Of a stretch of 64,000 bases of DNA, positions 18,518-28,516 are shown in pieces; the stretch's first letter is position 1, and the number at the start of each line of letters is the position of its first letter. The notes beneath the pieces were generated by a model, which had not been told where the DNA came from, made no database searches, and saw only the letters and a program-made list of their open reading frames with translations. The stretch lies in NCBI RefSeq assembly GCF_019130065.1, contig NZ_JAHSPG010000011.1:1-64000 (forward strand). The letters run 5' to 3'. The stretch is from Pinibacter aurantiacus. GTDB lineage: Bacteria > Bacteroidota > Bacteroidia > Chitinophagales > Chitinophagaceae. A program made the position numbers and the translations under genes.

Positions 18518-20062
18518 TTATTTCAAAATAACATCAACAACATCTCCATTAATTGTTCGCACTTCCGAAGGGATTTGAATAGTAACTAGTCCATCGTTTA
18601 CTTCGTATTTCATATTTACATTTTGCCCCAGCAACCGTACATTTTTAATCGGATGTAACGTTTTTAAAGTAACTGTTTCTGCGGGAAGAGGTAACTCAGG
18701 TGCTGTAGCGTTATTTTTTGTTTCTGGCATTACAAACAGATAACGGTGTTTTTCATTTGCTACAGCAGGCACTGATGCTTTTTCTTCGGCGCTTAATGCA
18801 TGTGTTCCTTTGATGGCACTCTCATTCACTTTCATCCATGCTGCTATGGCACGTAGATGATCTGCCATGTCTTTGCTGAATACACCATTTTTATCTGGTC
18901 CATAGTTTAGCAGCAAATTGGTGTTATTGGCACGACAAACGGCTAATTCATTTATTGAAAACGCAGGAGATTTGGCAGGCGTTGCCGTATATCCCCATCC
19001 CCTGGTTTCAGCGGTTGTACATAATTCAGTCCAATCGTTTTGAACCGTTGCCGGCAATGCGCCATCGCCTTCCAAAGTTTTATAATCTCCGTAACCATAG
19101 AATCGAGGACTCACTACAATACCGGGTTGTAATTGGTGAATGCGTTCCATAGTAATGAGTTTTTTCCATGCACTATTTCCTATAGGGATATCGGGACGAC
19201 CATCAAACCAAATCATGTCTATTTTACCATAATTGGTTAACAACTCTTCGAGTTGTCCTGTAAGGTAGGCCGCAACATCATTATAGTGTTGTTGTTTTTC
19301 TGCTTCTGTTTTTTCGGTTGTTCTTGGACGTAAGTCCGGATCCAGTTCAGGAAGATTAGAATAGTTTTGAACAATACGCCAGTACATGAAGCTTTGAAAA
19401 TCTTTATTGAAATACCAGTCAGGGCCTGAGTAGTAGATGCCGACTTTTAAACCATATTTTCTACAGGCAGCCACGTATTCTTTTACAAGATCTCGCCCGC
19501 CCATATAGTTTTTAGTGTTAAAGTTTCCATATCTACTGGGCCATAATGCAAAACCATCGTGATGACGAGCAGTCAACACAACATAGGTCATTCCAGCCTC
19601 TTTTGCGAGTTTAATCCAGGTATCGGGATCGTATGATGATGGATTAAATTTTTTAGCCTGGTTCCAATATTGATTTGGAGTAAGACAAGAATTCGTTTTT
19701 TCACAATCATGACCTGCAAAAAAATCACCTTTTTTCACATACGCCTGAATTTCTTCATTAGTCGGTTTTGGATTGCGCCATGCTAATTGCGTTCCTGCCA
19801 TCATTGGCCACGACAAGTCAACTTCACTTACGGATGCAATACTCCAATGGATGAACATTCCGAATCCTGCCTGGGGATACCATTGTGCACCGGGGTTGGT
19901 GGTATGCTCATAATCCGATTTTGCATTATCAGCAATGCCTATTTGAGCATGTTCTGCTTTTATTCGGCGTTGTTCTTCCGATTCTTGCTTATTTATTTGC
20001 GCTACTGTTGATGATGAAATAGCACACAATAAGCCTATTGAATACCAAATGTTTTTTTTCAT
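18518..20062 (-). CDS. GH29 alpha-L-fucosidase (tandem paralogue 1)
   Basis: This 514-residue protein has a signal peptide (IWYSIGLLCAISSSTVAQ). GH29 motifs include GFGMFIHWSIASVSEVD, TYVVLTARHHDGFALWPS, LKVGIYYSGPDWYF and KIDMIWFDGRPDIP, with Asp287 as the predicted nucleophile. An insert with two cysteines (HDCEKTNSCLTP) may carry a disulfide. It is roughly three-quarters identical to the gene directly upstream, which has the same spacing and the same nucleophile position, so the pair arose by tandem duplication. It lies 29 bp downstream of that paralogue and should remove terminal fucose from the locus substrate. Confidence 0.92.
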   Translation of the reverse strand: MKKNIWYSIGLLCAISSSTVAQINKQESEEQRRIKAEHAQIGIADNAKSDYEHTTNPGAQWYPQAGFGMFIHWSIASVSEVDLSWPMMAGTQLAWRNPKPTNEEIQAYVKKGDFFAGHDCEKTNSCLTPNQYWNQAKKFNPSSYDPDTWIKLAKEAGMTYVVLTARHHDGFALWPSRYGNFNTKNYMGGRDLVKEYVAACRKYGLKVGIYYSGPDWYFNKDFQSFMYWRIVQNYSNLPELDPDLRPRTTEKTEAEKQQHYNDVAAYLTGQLEELLTNYGKIDMIWFDGRPDIPIGNSAWKKLITMERIHQLQPGIVVSPRFYGYGDYKTLEGDGALPATVQNDWTELCTTAETRGWGYTATPAKSPAFSINELAVCRANNTNLLLNYGPDKNGVFSKDMADHLRAIAAWMKVNESAIKGTHALSAEEKASVPAVANEKHRYLFVMPETKNNATAPELPLPAETVTLKTLHPIKNVRLLGQNVNMKYEVNDGLVTIQIPSEVRTINGDVVDVILK

Positions 20063-20091
20063 GCCTTAAAGAAAAAAGAGTGGGCTATTTA

Positions 20092-21636
20092 TTATTTTAA
20101 AACGACATCAAGGACGTCTCCATTAATTGTTCGTACTTCTGAGGGGACATGAATAGTAACCTGTCCATCATTTACTTCGTATTTGACATCTACTTTTTGC
20201 CCAAGCAATTGTATTTTTTTAATCGGATGTGACGTTTTAAAAGTAATTGTTTCCGCAGGAAGCGGTAAGGCAGCTACTATAGTATCATTTTTTGTTTTTG
20301 GCATTACAAACAGATAGCGATGTTTCTCATTGGCAACAGCAGGAACGGATGCTTGTTCTTTAGGGTCCAATGCATGCGTTCCTTTAATAGCACTCCCATT
20401 CACTTTCATCCATGCTGCAAAATCATGTAATCGATCTGCCATGTCTTTGCAAAAAACTCCATTTTTATCCGGTCCGAAATTTAATAGGAAATTGGTGTTA
20501 TTAGCGCGACAAACGGCTAATTGGTTCAATTCAAAAGCTGATGTTTTAACCGGAGAATTGCAATATCCCCATCCGAGTGTTTCAATATTTGAACACAATT
20601 CAGACCAATTGCTTTGAACTGTTGTTGGCAATGCACCATCGCCTTCCGTACTTTCATAATCGCCGTAGCCATAAAATCGTGGACTCAATACAATACCCGG
20701 CTGTAATTGATGAATTCGCTCCACGGTAATGAGTTGGTTTCTTGCACTATTATCTTTGGGAATATCAGGAGTTCCATCGAACCAAAGCATGTCTATTTTA
20801 CCGTAATTGGTTAACAACTCTTCAATTTGTCCCGTTAGATATGCAGCAACATTTTCATAGTGCTGTTGCTTTTCTGCTTCTGTTTTTTGGGTTGTTCTTG
20901 GATGTAAGTCTGCATCTAATTCAGGAAGAAAGGGGAAATCTTTTTTAAGGCGCCAATACATGAAATTGTGAAAATCTTTGTCGAAATGCCAGTCAGGGCC
21001 TGAATAATAAAGCCCGACTTTTAAACCATATTTTCTACATGCAGCAATGTATTCTTTTACAAGGTCCCGACCGCCCATATAGTTTTTAGTGTTGAAGTCA
21101 CCATATTTACTGGGCCACAATGCAAACCCGTCGTGATGGCGAGCGGTCAAAACAACATACGTCATTCCCGCCTCTTTTGCCTGTCTTGCCCAGATATCCG
21201 GATCAAATGATGAAGGATTAAATTTTTTAGCAAGATCCCAATATTGATTGGGGGTAAGACAAGAGTTCGTTTTTTTACAATCCATAAATGCTAAATAATC
21301 GCCATCCTCCATGTATTTACGCATTTCTTCATCAGTAGGCTTTGGGTTGCGTACGGATAGTTTAGCACCTGTGATCATTGCCCATGATATGTCAACCTCA
21401 TTAACAGATGAAATACTCCAATGGATAAACATTCCGAATCCTGCATCGGGAAACCATTGAGCGTCAGGGTTAGTGGTACGCTTGTAATTTGATTTTACAT
21501 CATCGGTAATACCTATTTGTGCATGTTCCGCTTTTATCCGACGTTGCTCTTCTGATTCTTGGGCGTTTTTTTGTGCTGCTACTGTTGATGAAATAGCACA
21601 CAACAAGCCTATTGAGTAAAGAATATTTTTTCTCAT
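20092..21636 (-). CDS. GH29 alpha-L-fucosidase (tandem paralogue 2)
   Basis: The start at 21636 (MRKNILYSIGLLCAISST) is chosen because it aligns with the paralogue; a longer TTG-initiated frame from 21660 is unlikely. The protein has 514 residues with the same motifs as its neighbour: GFGMFIHWSISSVNEVD, VLTARHHDGFALWPS, KIDMLWFDGTPDIP with Asp287. It differs most at positions around the substrate pocket insert (YLAFMDCKKTNSCLTP) and in the C-terminal sandwich. A different fucosyl-linkage or aglycon preference is therefore plausible but cannot be read from sequence. It is separated by 98 bp from the chondroitinase-type lyase gene upstream. Confidence 0.92.
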   Translation of the reverse strand: MRKNILYSIGLLCAISSTVAAQKNAQESEEQRRIKAEHAQIGITDDVKSNYKRTTNPDAQWFPDAGFGMFIHWSISSVNEVDISWAMITGAKLSVRNPKPTDEEMRKYMEDGDYLAFMDCKKTNSCLTPNQYWDLAKKFNPSSFDPDIWARQAKEAGMTYVVLTARHHDGFALWPSKYGDFNTKNYMGGRDLVKEYIAACRKYGLKVGLYYSGPDWHFDKDFHNFMYWRLKKDFPFLPELDADLHPRTTQKTEAEKQQHYENVAAYLTGQIEELLTNYGKIDMLWFDGTPDIPKDNSARNQLITVERIHQLQPGIVLSPRFYGYGDYESTEGDGALPTTVQSNWSELCSNIETLGWGYCNSPVKTSAFELNQLAVCRANNTNFLLNFGPDKNGVFCKDMADRLHDFAAWMKVNGSAIKGTHALDPKEQASVPAVANEKHRYLFVMPKTKNDTIVAALPLPAETITFKTSHPIKKIQLLGQKVDVKYEVNDGQVTIHVPSEVRTINGDVLDVVLK

Positions 21637-21734
21637 ATTTTTTTGCTGGTTAAATTTCAAGGCACATTATCCTTTTGAGTTTCTATACATACAGGAAGGA
21701 CAATTACAACACTTCACCATTATATTTCTTCTTT

Positions 21735-24629
21735 TTATTTCTTCTCCAATTTAATGGTTGCCGAATTGCCATCTATTAATGAAAACTCAACGGTCGTTGA
21801 TTGTCCGTCGCTGCTTACTAATGCATTGGAAGGATTGTCGGCCACTTTCAGGTTTCCTTTTAATTGCAGCTTTACTTTTTGTTCGGTCGAACGCCATTTT
21901 ATATGGGTATATGAATCGCCTGCCGAAACCGAATTCAGGTCGGGATTATCAATAGTTACCACCAAGTAGTCTTTGTTTTCGGTTACTCCCAATAATGCTT
22001 TTCCTGAAATGCTTTTAACCACTCCGATATTTACATGCTGATTTTTTTCAAAAAAAGCATAGACAATGGTGTTGTCGGGCAACCATTTTACTGCATGCAA
22101 TGAATCGGTTTGACTTAACACCGTAAACAACGTTTCTTTTTCAAATTGCTTTGCATAATCTTCCATTTGCTTTGCCGTAGTGCCCGGTATAACTACAAAA
22201 CGATAGTTGGCATTAGCAGGCGCCATGCCGTGGCTGATATAGGCTTTGCAAACATTAGAGGTAACAGTTGGAGAGCCCGTTAATGAACTGCCCACCGGCA
22301 CTGTTTGCTTGCCTCCGATAATGGTTATATCACCAGTTCCTTTAGGCACATAATAACCTGTTCCAGGTCCGTTTAATACCCATGCCCCTTTTTCCCTGGC
22401 AGAAACCACCCGGTTATAATCCGCATCCTTTATTTCATTGTCATTAACATAAATGGCCGGAGTGCTAATTTCTGAGACAGTCTGGAACAAATTGGTTGCG
22501 GTAATACCCGTTTGATTGGTAGAACTGATACCGGTGCCCAGGCATACCAATACATTATTGAAAGCAAATACCGATTTATGAAATTTCAGGTTGTTAGGCT
22601 CATAACTATCTCTCGCATCCTCGGCAAAGTCCAGGGCAAATATGCCATACTTACCCAATGTCAAAGCACCTGCAAAACTGTTTTTTTGATATTCATCGGC
22701 CCTGACGGTTTTTGCCTGTAATTCGTTATATGGCAAATGAACGGTTGTGGCGCCGGGCGCTACATTCCAGTCCCATCCCTTTCCATCTTTAACGCAACCG
22801 CTTGCAGCTCGGTCTCCATTATACAACACTTCCAATGCGCCGTAACTTTGGTAACGTCCATACCTGTTCAGATTAGGAAATATTTCAGAACCCCACATCC
22901 TATCAGTCAGCCCTTTCATTACGACGGTCCAGCCATTTTTATGTAGCACACCTGTTTGTGCGTAATTGAACTGATAGTATCCATCAAAATCAATTTTAGA
23001 TTGTGGATATTTATCGGTTTGAAAGATATAATTGTAAAATGCCGCCAGGTCAGCGTTATACGGTTTTCCTTCAATATCACCCCCTACTTCTACAAGCTCT
23101 TCTAAAATGGTTGGTGATAAAGGGCAGTTGATAAAGCTTCCTCTCCCGGATGATGCATTTGCCAGAAAAACACCTTTTGATGATTGTAAGAACAGCGCTC
23201 TATACCCTTTGCTCATATTTTGAAAACCTTTCGGCGTAATCCGGAACGATGTGCCTTTCAGCGAATAAACCCTGTCGGCAAAGGCACGCAAAGCATGCAT
23301 ATACCCAATATAAGGCACCCCGTGATGACTATAACAGCCATCGGGTTTCATCCCGTCGGCAGCACCCGGTGTAGCTTCCGAATACAAACTTAAATAACGG
23401 GAAATGCATTTCAAATCTCTCACATATTCATCCTGAGAGGCGTCCAGTGCGGCTAGTTCAAACAAAAAACCCGTATACAAGTACATATGGTCGGTAATCG
23501 GAATCAGCTTAGTGCTATAAATGTCATTATAAGAATTTGCCCATTTCAGCATTTTAATAACTTCCACTTTCATATCGTGAGGATACAATTGCATGCCTTC
23601 CAAAAAGCTCCCTAAAAAGCTGCGGGAATGATCATAGCCCGTATTACCTAAATAAATGTTTCCGCCTTCTGCAAGACCCTGATCCAGCAGATATTCTGTA
23701 AATGTTAACAGTTTTTCTTTTGCATCAGCATCGTTATTATTAATGGCTGCTTCGGCCAGGAAAGAGCAGTATTGTGATACCAACATAAAACTATCTTGCC
23801 GATTGAGATTAGCCATACCTCTACCGGTAATAGAGCCGTCTGCATTGCGGCGAATACTACAATCGTTTACAAACTTCTTAGCAGCAGTAACTTTTTCAGG
23901 AGCCACCTTCGGGATATCACGCTTATAAATCAAAGCCACTTTTTGTGCATCCGACAATTCTAGTTCGGTAGCATGCTGTACCGGCATATCCGGCTTATTT
24001 AAAAAATCTCTAAAAGGATCTTCCCATTCTTTGGGCAAAACGGCTACATCCGGTAGCATATGCAACCCCGGTATTCGTCTTTCCGCATTGCCTGCGATAG
24101 TAAATGCATCCAGGTACAAAGTTGTAGTTGCAGACGGATGTTCAGGTTTGTAAACGATCTCCATTTTATCCAGGGCAAATCCCTGCAATTCTTTATCTCC
24201 GTTATAATCATAGCGATAACTGCGGTGATAATCTCTCCATCCTTTATAGTTCAGCAGCATGTGGCCCTCTCTTTTCAACGCGCCAGCTTTATCATAGAAC
24301 CTGAAAACAAGTGTATCGTTGGTTACTTCTTTACTGTAAATAAAAAACCGGGCAGCGCTTGCATCGGAACTTCCGGTTTCATTATCAGAAATACCGAGGT
24401 TGCCGGCTGTTAGCACAGTGCCATTTTTCACCTGCCATTTGAGGCCGTTTGCTCCGTCTTTCACATGTTCATTACTTAAGCTGAGCGGAGTACCGGAAGT
24501 AGAAAAATTACCCGGTACCACGGTGTTAAAATCATAAAACTTCTGTTGGCCGGAACCAACAAGGGCTGCAACAACCATGAATATTGTTAAGCCTCCGGAT
24601 TTCATTCTCATTCTCGTTCTCGTTTTCAT
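21735..24629 (-). CDS. Chondroitin sulfate ABC lyase-type polysaccharide lyase (PL8)
   Basis: The ATG at 24629 is preferred over a TTG at 24644. The 964-residue secreted protein starts with a lid-like N-terminal beta-sandwich (YDFNTVVPGNFSTSGTPLSL ... LKWQVKNG), followed by an alpha/alpha toroid and C-terminal beta-sandwiches (WDWNVAPGATTVHLP). The candidate catalytic residues His436 (SHHG), Tyr443 (PYIGY) and Arg496 (SSGRGSF) are spaced 7 and 60 residues apart, matching His501, Tyr508 and Arg560 of the Proteus vulgaris enzyme. It should depolymerise chondroitin or dermatan-type chains to unsaturated oligosaccharides that the GH88 of this locus can open. This is the strongest single clue to the substrate class. 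Confidence 0.88.
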   Translation of the reverse strand: MKTRTRMRMKSGGLTIFMVVAALVGSGQQKFYDFNTVVPGNFSTSGTPLSLSNEHVKDGANGLKWQVKNGTVLTAGNLGISDNETGSSDASAARFFIYSKEVTNDTLVFRFYDKAGALKREGHMLLNYKGWRDYHRSYRYDYNGDKELQGFALDKMEIVYKPEHPSATTTLYLDAFTIAGNAERRIPGLHMLPDVAVLPKEWEDPFRDFLNKPDMPVQHATELELSDAQKVALIYKRDIPKVAPEKVTAAKKFVNDCSIRRNADGSITGRGMANLNRQDSFMLVSQYCSFLAEAAINNNDADAKEKLLTFTEYLLDQGLAEGGNIYLGNTGYDHSRSFLGSFLEGMQLYPHDMKVEVIKMLKWANSYNDIYSTKLIPITDHMYLYTGFLFELAALDASQDEYVRDLKCISRYLSLYSEATPGAADGMKPDGCYSHHGVPYIGYMHALRAFADRVYSLKGTSFRITPKGFQNMSKGYRALFLQSSKGVFLANASSGRGSFINCPLSPTILEELVEVGGDIEGKPYNADLAAFYNYIFQTDKYPQSKIDFDGYYQFNYAQTGVLHKNGWTVVMKGLTDRMWGSEIFPNLNRYGRYQSYGALEVLYNGDRAASGCVKDGKGWDWNVAPGATTVHLPYNELQAKTVRADEYQKNSFAGALTLGKYGIFALDFAEDARDSYEPNNLKFHKSVFAFNNVLVCLGTGISSTNQTGITATNLFQTVSEISTPAIYVNDNEIKDADYNRVVSAREKGAWVLNGPGTGYYVPKGTGDITIIGGKQTVPVGSSLTGSPTVTSNVCKAYISHGMAPANANYRFVVIPGTTAKQMEDYAKQFEKETLFTVLSQTDSLHAVKWLPDNTIVYAFFEKNQHVNIGVVKSISGKALLGVTENKDYLVVTIDNPDLNSVSAGDSYTHIKWRSTEQKVKLQLKGNLKVADNPSNALVSSDGQSTTVEFSLIDGNSATIKLEKK

Positions 24630-24689
24630 ATAAGCTATTATCAAACAATTTTTATTTTAATTACGTTGGATACTAAGTGTCCAATTCGT

Positions 24690-27203
24690 TTATTTCAGGA
24701 CGTCCTTTTCAATCGACACATTGTATCTGTACACCGGCACTATGTCAATCTTTTTTACTTTAGCCTTTAATTGATCGTCCACTGTTTTTTCTAAGGTGCC
24801 CCAATAAATGTCGTATTGCTTTTCTGCTGGCAAGACCTGCATTAATATAGGGGCAGCAGTATTCTTAACCAGGTAGTTCAATCTGAATTTACAAATTCCA
24901 TTGTAGTTAAACTGGTCGTACACTAGTTTGTTGTCCTGGTACATTGTCAGTACATCACCATTGTAATGCATTTCTACTTCCCAGTCGGTTACGCCGTCAG
25001 AAGGCTTGCAACTATAGCTTGATTGATAAAGTTGCTGATTCGGCAATGAATGAAATGTTGGTAAATACAAAGGGCCGGGTTGTAGGGGCTTGAACTCTTT
25101 TGATTTCTTAAACACTGCGAGCATTGAATCTTTGAACGACTGGGCTGCTTCAATATTATTATCTGTCACTGGTGAATAATTTACGGAAGGCTTATTTGCA
25201 ACCGAAGCCTTGATGATAAATGAGCTGAACAAATTGTTTTCATCAACCTTTTTACAGGATACAGCATTTACGATTGATTTTACAGCTACATCAGAACCCG
25301 GATAAATTTTCACTTCCATCTTGCCATTTTTGCTTGCTGCTTCAAGACTCCACTGATCATTTGCTTCCTGCCTTAACAAAGCCTGTGTTAAAATCAACGC
25401 TTCCTTTTCATTGCCATAATTGATTTTATATGCCTGCAAAGCCTGCACTCTGGTAATAACAAGCACTTTAACCAATTCATTCTTTTTATTCGTTACTTCA
25501 AAATAAAAATCTCCTTCTTGTTTATCGTCTGTTATCGTACCGCTTTTTGCATTCCACGAACAACCCTTCAACGCACCTACTTTTTCAATGGTAGTATTAT
25601 CGAATACCATTTCCGGAGCAATGGAATCTCTAAAGAATACAAACGTTTTTGTGGCATCATTATTTACAATAGCAAGTGGCTGTACGGTTGCATATTTCAA
25701 CAACACACTTTGCATGTCTAGCTTATAGGGCCAGATGACATAATGATTGGAAGGAAACGTGATCGGCTTTGCCGGAACTGTTTCTACTGCTGTACCATTA
25801 TTTAAACTAAGCTGAAAATCATTAACTGCAGGCAATGAAACAAGCCTTTGGTAATTGGAAAGAAAAATAAAGCCTGCACCATTTTTAGTACGGACAGAAG
25901 CCTGCACTGTATCGTTTGAAAACATTGAACGCTTCAGTTGAGCCGGAAAGTAAGGGCGTGTTTCAGCCAATTGGCATCCATAATCCTGTACAAAAAGATT
26001 CATCAATTTTAATTCGGAAAAAGAAGGAGCTGGAATTCCCATGGCACCTAAAGGAGCCTGAAAATCGTAATTAAGCAAAGGCATATCGTTAGGATAATTA
26101 GAAACCCTTGATTCCTGGAACCCGTAGTGGTTTGCCGAATCAAGTGGAGTCATCCCCCCGTGAAACATAAAATACCCGAACCCGTTTAAGCCTGCTGCTA
26201 ATTTTGTAAAAATATTGGCTGCAACATCCGTAGCAGATACATCTACACGCCTGTGATAAGTTTTTTGCATGCCTGCGCCTAATTCTGCAGAAATCAATGG
26301 ATAATTGTTTCGAACATTCGCATCCACTTTTCCTAACAGATCACTTCCGATATCATCATCTGCTTTCAAAGGTTTAATGAAATACACGGGTTTGATAAAT
26401 GCCTTTGTTGTTGTATTCCACGGACTATCGGGATAACTGCCAAGCGTATACAAAAATTCATCCTGGTTATCCGGACCAGGAGCAAATCCACTGTAATAAG
26501 GAACATCCATCCCGAGCTGTATAGCCATCTTTTTCAATGTCTTCATATGCTCATACTCGGGAGCATTTTTAAAATTCATTTCATTCTCCAACTGAACACC
26601 AATGATCGGCCCATCTTCCTTAAAATAATATCCCTCGCATTGTTTAGCTATTTGCTTAAAATACAAACCGGCATAATTTAAATATGCAGGATCGTTTGTA
26701 CGCTGTTTTATATTCTTCGTCATCAGCCAGTCAGGAAACCCGCCATTCTTAATTTCTGCATGTACCCAGGGGCCTATTCTCAGCCATACATACATTCCAT
26801 GTTTTTTACAAAGCGCTAAAAACCTGTTGAGGTCGTTATTTCCGCGCCAATCAAAAACACCTTCTTTTGTTTCATGAAAGATCCAAATAATATACGAGCT
26901 GATTACCTCCACTCCACCAGCTTTCATGGCAAGAATTTCCTGCTCCCATTGCTGCGCGTTATACCTTTCATAATTAAATTCTCCCATCACAGGAAACCAG
27001 GGTTTTCCATTTCGCAAAAGGTAGTTGCCGGTATAACTTAAGCTTTCACCATTGGGCCTCACGCTGGTACCCATTTTAAGCTTCGGCGTTATTACTGCTG
27101 CATTGCTGCTTTTTATTTTTATATCATATTGTAACCCGCTCTGAGCATACAATCCTACACACAGGCCGCAAACAACGCACAAAAGAAAAAAATGAATTTT
27201 CAT
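24690..27203 (-). CDS. GH35 beta-galactosidase-family glycosidase
   Basis: The ATG at 27203 follows a GTG by one codon and opens a good signal peptide (IHFFLLCVVCGLCVGLYAQ). Of 837 residues, ~50-400 form the GH35 barrel: FPVMGEFNYERYNAQQWEQE, GGVEVISSYIIWIFHE, the acid/base Glu208 in GVQLENEMN, and the nucleophile Glu307 in ISAELGAGMQ. The C-terminal half is beta-rich with no recognised binding module. GH35 enzymes remove terminal beta-galactose or related residues. It heads the second transcription unit of the locus, 155 bases after the terminator at 27358-27396, and is followed by the lyase 60 bp downstream. Confidence 0.9.
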   Translation of the reverse strand: MKIHFFLLCVVCGLCVGLYAQSGLQYDIKIKSSNAAVITPKLKMGTSVRPNGESLSYTGNYLLRNGKPWFPVMGEFNYERYNAQQWEQEILAMKAGGVEVISSYIIWIFHETKEGVFDWRGNNDLNRFLALCKKHGMYVWLRIGPWVHAEIKNGGFPDWLMTKNIKQRTNDPAYLNYAGLYFKQIAKQCEGYYFKEDGPIIGVQLENEMNFKNAPEYEHMKTLKKMAIQLGMDVPYYSGFAPGPDNQDEFLYTLGSYPDSPWNTTTKAFIKPVYFIKPLKADDDIGSDLLGKVDANVRNNYPLISAELGAGMQKTYHRRVDVSATDVAANIFTKLAAGLNGFGYFMFHGGMTPLDSANHYGFQESRVSNYPNDMPLLNYDFQAPLGAMGIPAPSFSELKLMNLFVQDYGCQLAETRPYFPAQLKRSMFSNDTVQASVRTKNGAGFIFLSNYQRLVSLPAVNDFQLSLNNGTAVETVPAKPITFPSNHYVIWPYKLDMQSVLLKYATVQPLAIVNNDATKTFVFFRDSIAPEMVFDNTTIEKVGALKGCSWNAKSGTITDDKQEGDFYFEVTNKKNELVKVLVITRVQALQAYKINYGNEKEALILTQALLRQEANDQWSLEAASKNGKMEVKIYPGSDVAVKSIVNAVSCKKVDENNLFSSFIIKASVANKPSVNYSPVTDNNIEAAQSFKDSMLAVFKKSKEFKPLQPGPLYLPTFHSLPNQQLYQSSYSCKPSDGVTDWEVEMHYNGDVLTMYQDNKLVYDQFNYNGICKFRLNYLVKNTAAPILMQVLPAEKQYDIYWGTLEKTVDDQLKAKVKKIDIVPVYRYNVSIEKDVLK

Positions 27204-27357
27204 CACGTTAGCCTTTTTGATTTTAAGGTTTTTGATAATATTCTAAGTCAATTTTGTATCAACCTGGCCGTCATTCAATACTAATTCTGTCTGATGGTTG
27301 GAAGTTTTTTTCGATCAATACTGCTTTTCAATTTCCTCTACTGACATTGCGCCTCAA

Positions 27358-27396
27358 TTAAAACCAAAGACGCCGCCCTCGACGGAAAGCGGCGCC
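27358..27396 (-). terminator. Intrinsic terminator after the SusCD operon
   Basis: On the minus strand the stem GGCGCCGC/GGCGGCGTC (about 8 bp with one G-U pair; 27389-27396 and 27369-27377) is followed by TTTGGTTTT. It separates the GH88-SusC-SusD-DUF5017 group from the GH35-led hydrolase group, though partial read-through is possible. Confidence 0.65.
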
Positions 27397-27448
27397 CTGA
27401 TAATTAAATTAACCTATATAAGGTTCTCACAGAAAGCATCCGCAACGG

Positions 27449-28471
27449 CTATTTTATAACAATCGGAATTTTTCTTGTGATGCTATCCTGTGTATAGGTA
27501 GTAAGATTTGTCGCCGCAAAAACTGCATCATATTTTCCTGCTGCCGTATACAAGTATTTAAAGGGTAAAGGTGCAACACTTATATTCTTTACCGCGACGC
27601 CAATATCAGGCGTTACAGTTGTTAAATCGCATCCTCCCATCAAGGTCCATGCTTCAGCATTGGAAGTGGCAGCTGCTGCGGTACTTGCGCCGGTGATCAC
27701 CAATGAAGAACCTGCCGTAATGGCCCAGTTATAGGTATTAGAAACTGGAAAAGCCATCCAACCCGCATTGAATGTGGTACCTCCATAATTCAATATGGGA
27801 ACATTATAAGCAGCGAGGTTACCAATATTATAGATGGTACCATCAGTTAAATTGTTGCTAAGCGTCAGGTTAGTAATCGTCCACTTATTTTGAACAGAAC
27901 CTGCTTGTGCAGTGTATTTGAAGGCGACAAATACTTTTTTGCCGGCTGCAGCATAAGCACTGAGGTCTATTGTATCTATCACTGCCGTTGCATTTGTTGC
28001 CAGTTTTGAAGGCGTTACATCGGTCCAGGAAGCCGCAGCAATATTGGCCTGCGTTGCAGCTGTATCGTACACCAATGTATTGGTAGTTACCACTCCCTGG
28101 ATAACTGTCCTGCTGCCAACTACCCCTTTAAAGTCGGTAGACAACATTACATGCAGCGAGTTAGCCTGTGTGCCGGCATTTAAAGCATTGGTAAAAATAA
28201 GTCTGGAAATTCCGGTAGCAGATGTCCGGTTACGATAGTTGTACCTGTGTCCAACTTCTCCGGAAAAAAAAGTAATGGCAGCGGGATTGCCGGTGAAATT
28301 AAAAATTGCCGGGCTACCCAATGAATAAGAAGCACCATCATGGCTGACGTTCATGGAATCTGCCTGAACATCAAATGAAGAGATGGGTGCAAGATCCAGT
28401 TGACTCTTATTACATGAAGTAATAGCGGCAACAGCAATTATTGTGGCTATAATATTTCTATAAGAAAGCAT
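27449..28471 (-). CDS. DUF5017-type surface lipoprotein (SusE/F-position glycan-binding protein)
   Basis: This 340-residue lipoprotein has its lipidated cysteine at position 20 (AAITSCNKS). The segment AITFFSGEVGHRYNYRNRT is characteristic of the DUF5017 family, which occupies the SusE/SusF position in many Bacteroidota loci. The rest is beta-rich with a central jelly-roll-like region (VFVAFKYTAQAGSVQNKWTITNL) resembling carbohydrate-binding folds. It is probably exposed on the cell surface and binds the polysaccharide near the SusCD pore. It lies 45 bp after SusD and is the last gene before the terminator. Confidence 0.8.
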   Translation of the reverse strand: MLSYRNIIATIIAVAAITSCNKSQLDLAPISSFDVQADSMNVSHDGASYSLGSPAIFNFTGNPAAITFFSGEVGHRYNYRNRTSATGISRLIFTNALNAGTQANSLHVMLSTDFKGVVGSRTVIQGVVTTNTLVYDTAATQANIAAASWTDVTPSKLATNATAVIDTIDLSAYAAAGKKVFVAFKYTAQAGSVQNKWTITNLTLSNNLTDGTIYNIGNLAAYNVPILNYGGTTFNAGWMAFPVSNTYNWAITAGSSLVITGASTAAAATSNAEAWTLMGGCDLTTVTPDIGVAVKNISVAPLPFKYLYTAAGKYDAVFAATNLTTYTQDSITRKIPIVIK

Positions 28472-28516
28472 AATTTAAGTTTTTTCGCATTGTGATAAAT
28501 GACTCTACTTTTCTCC

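Noticed and set aside
24698-24706. CGTCCTTTT inside the end of the GH35 gene as a regulator box
   Set aside because: It is coding sequence and lacks the A-rich left flank of the three intergenic boxes.
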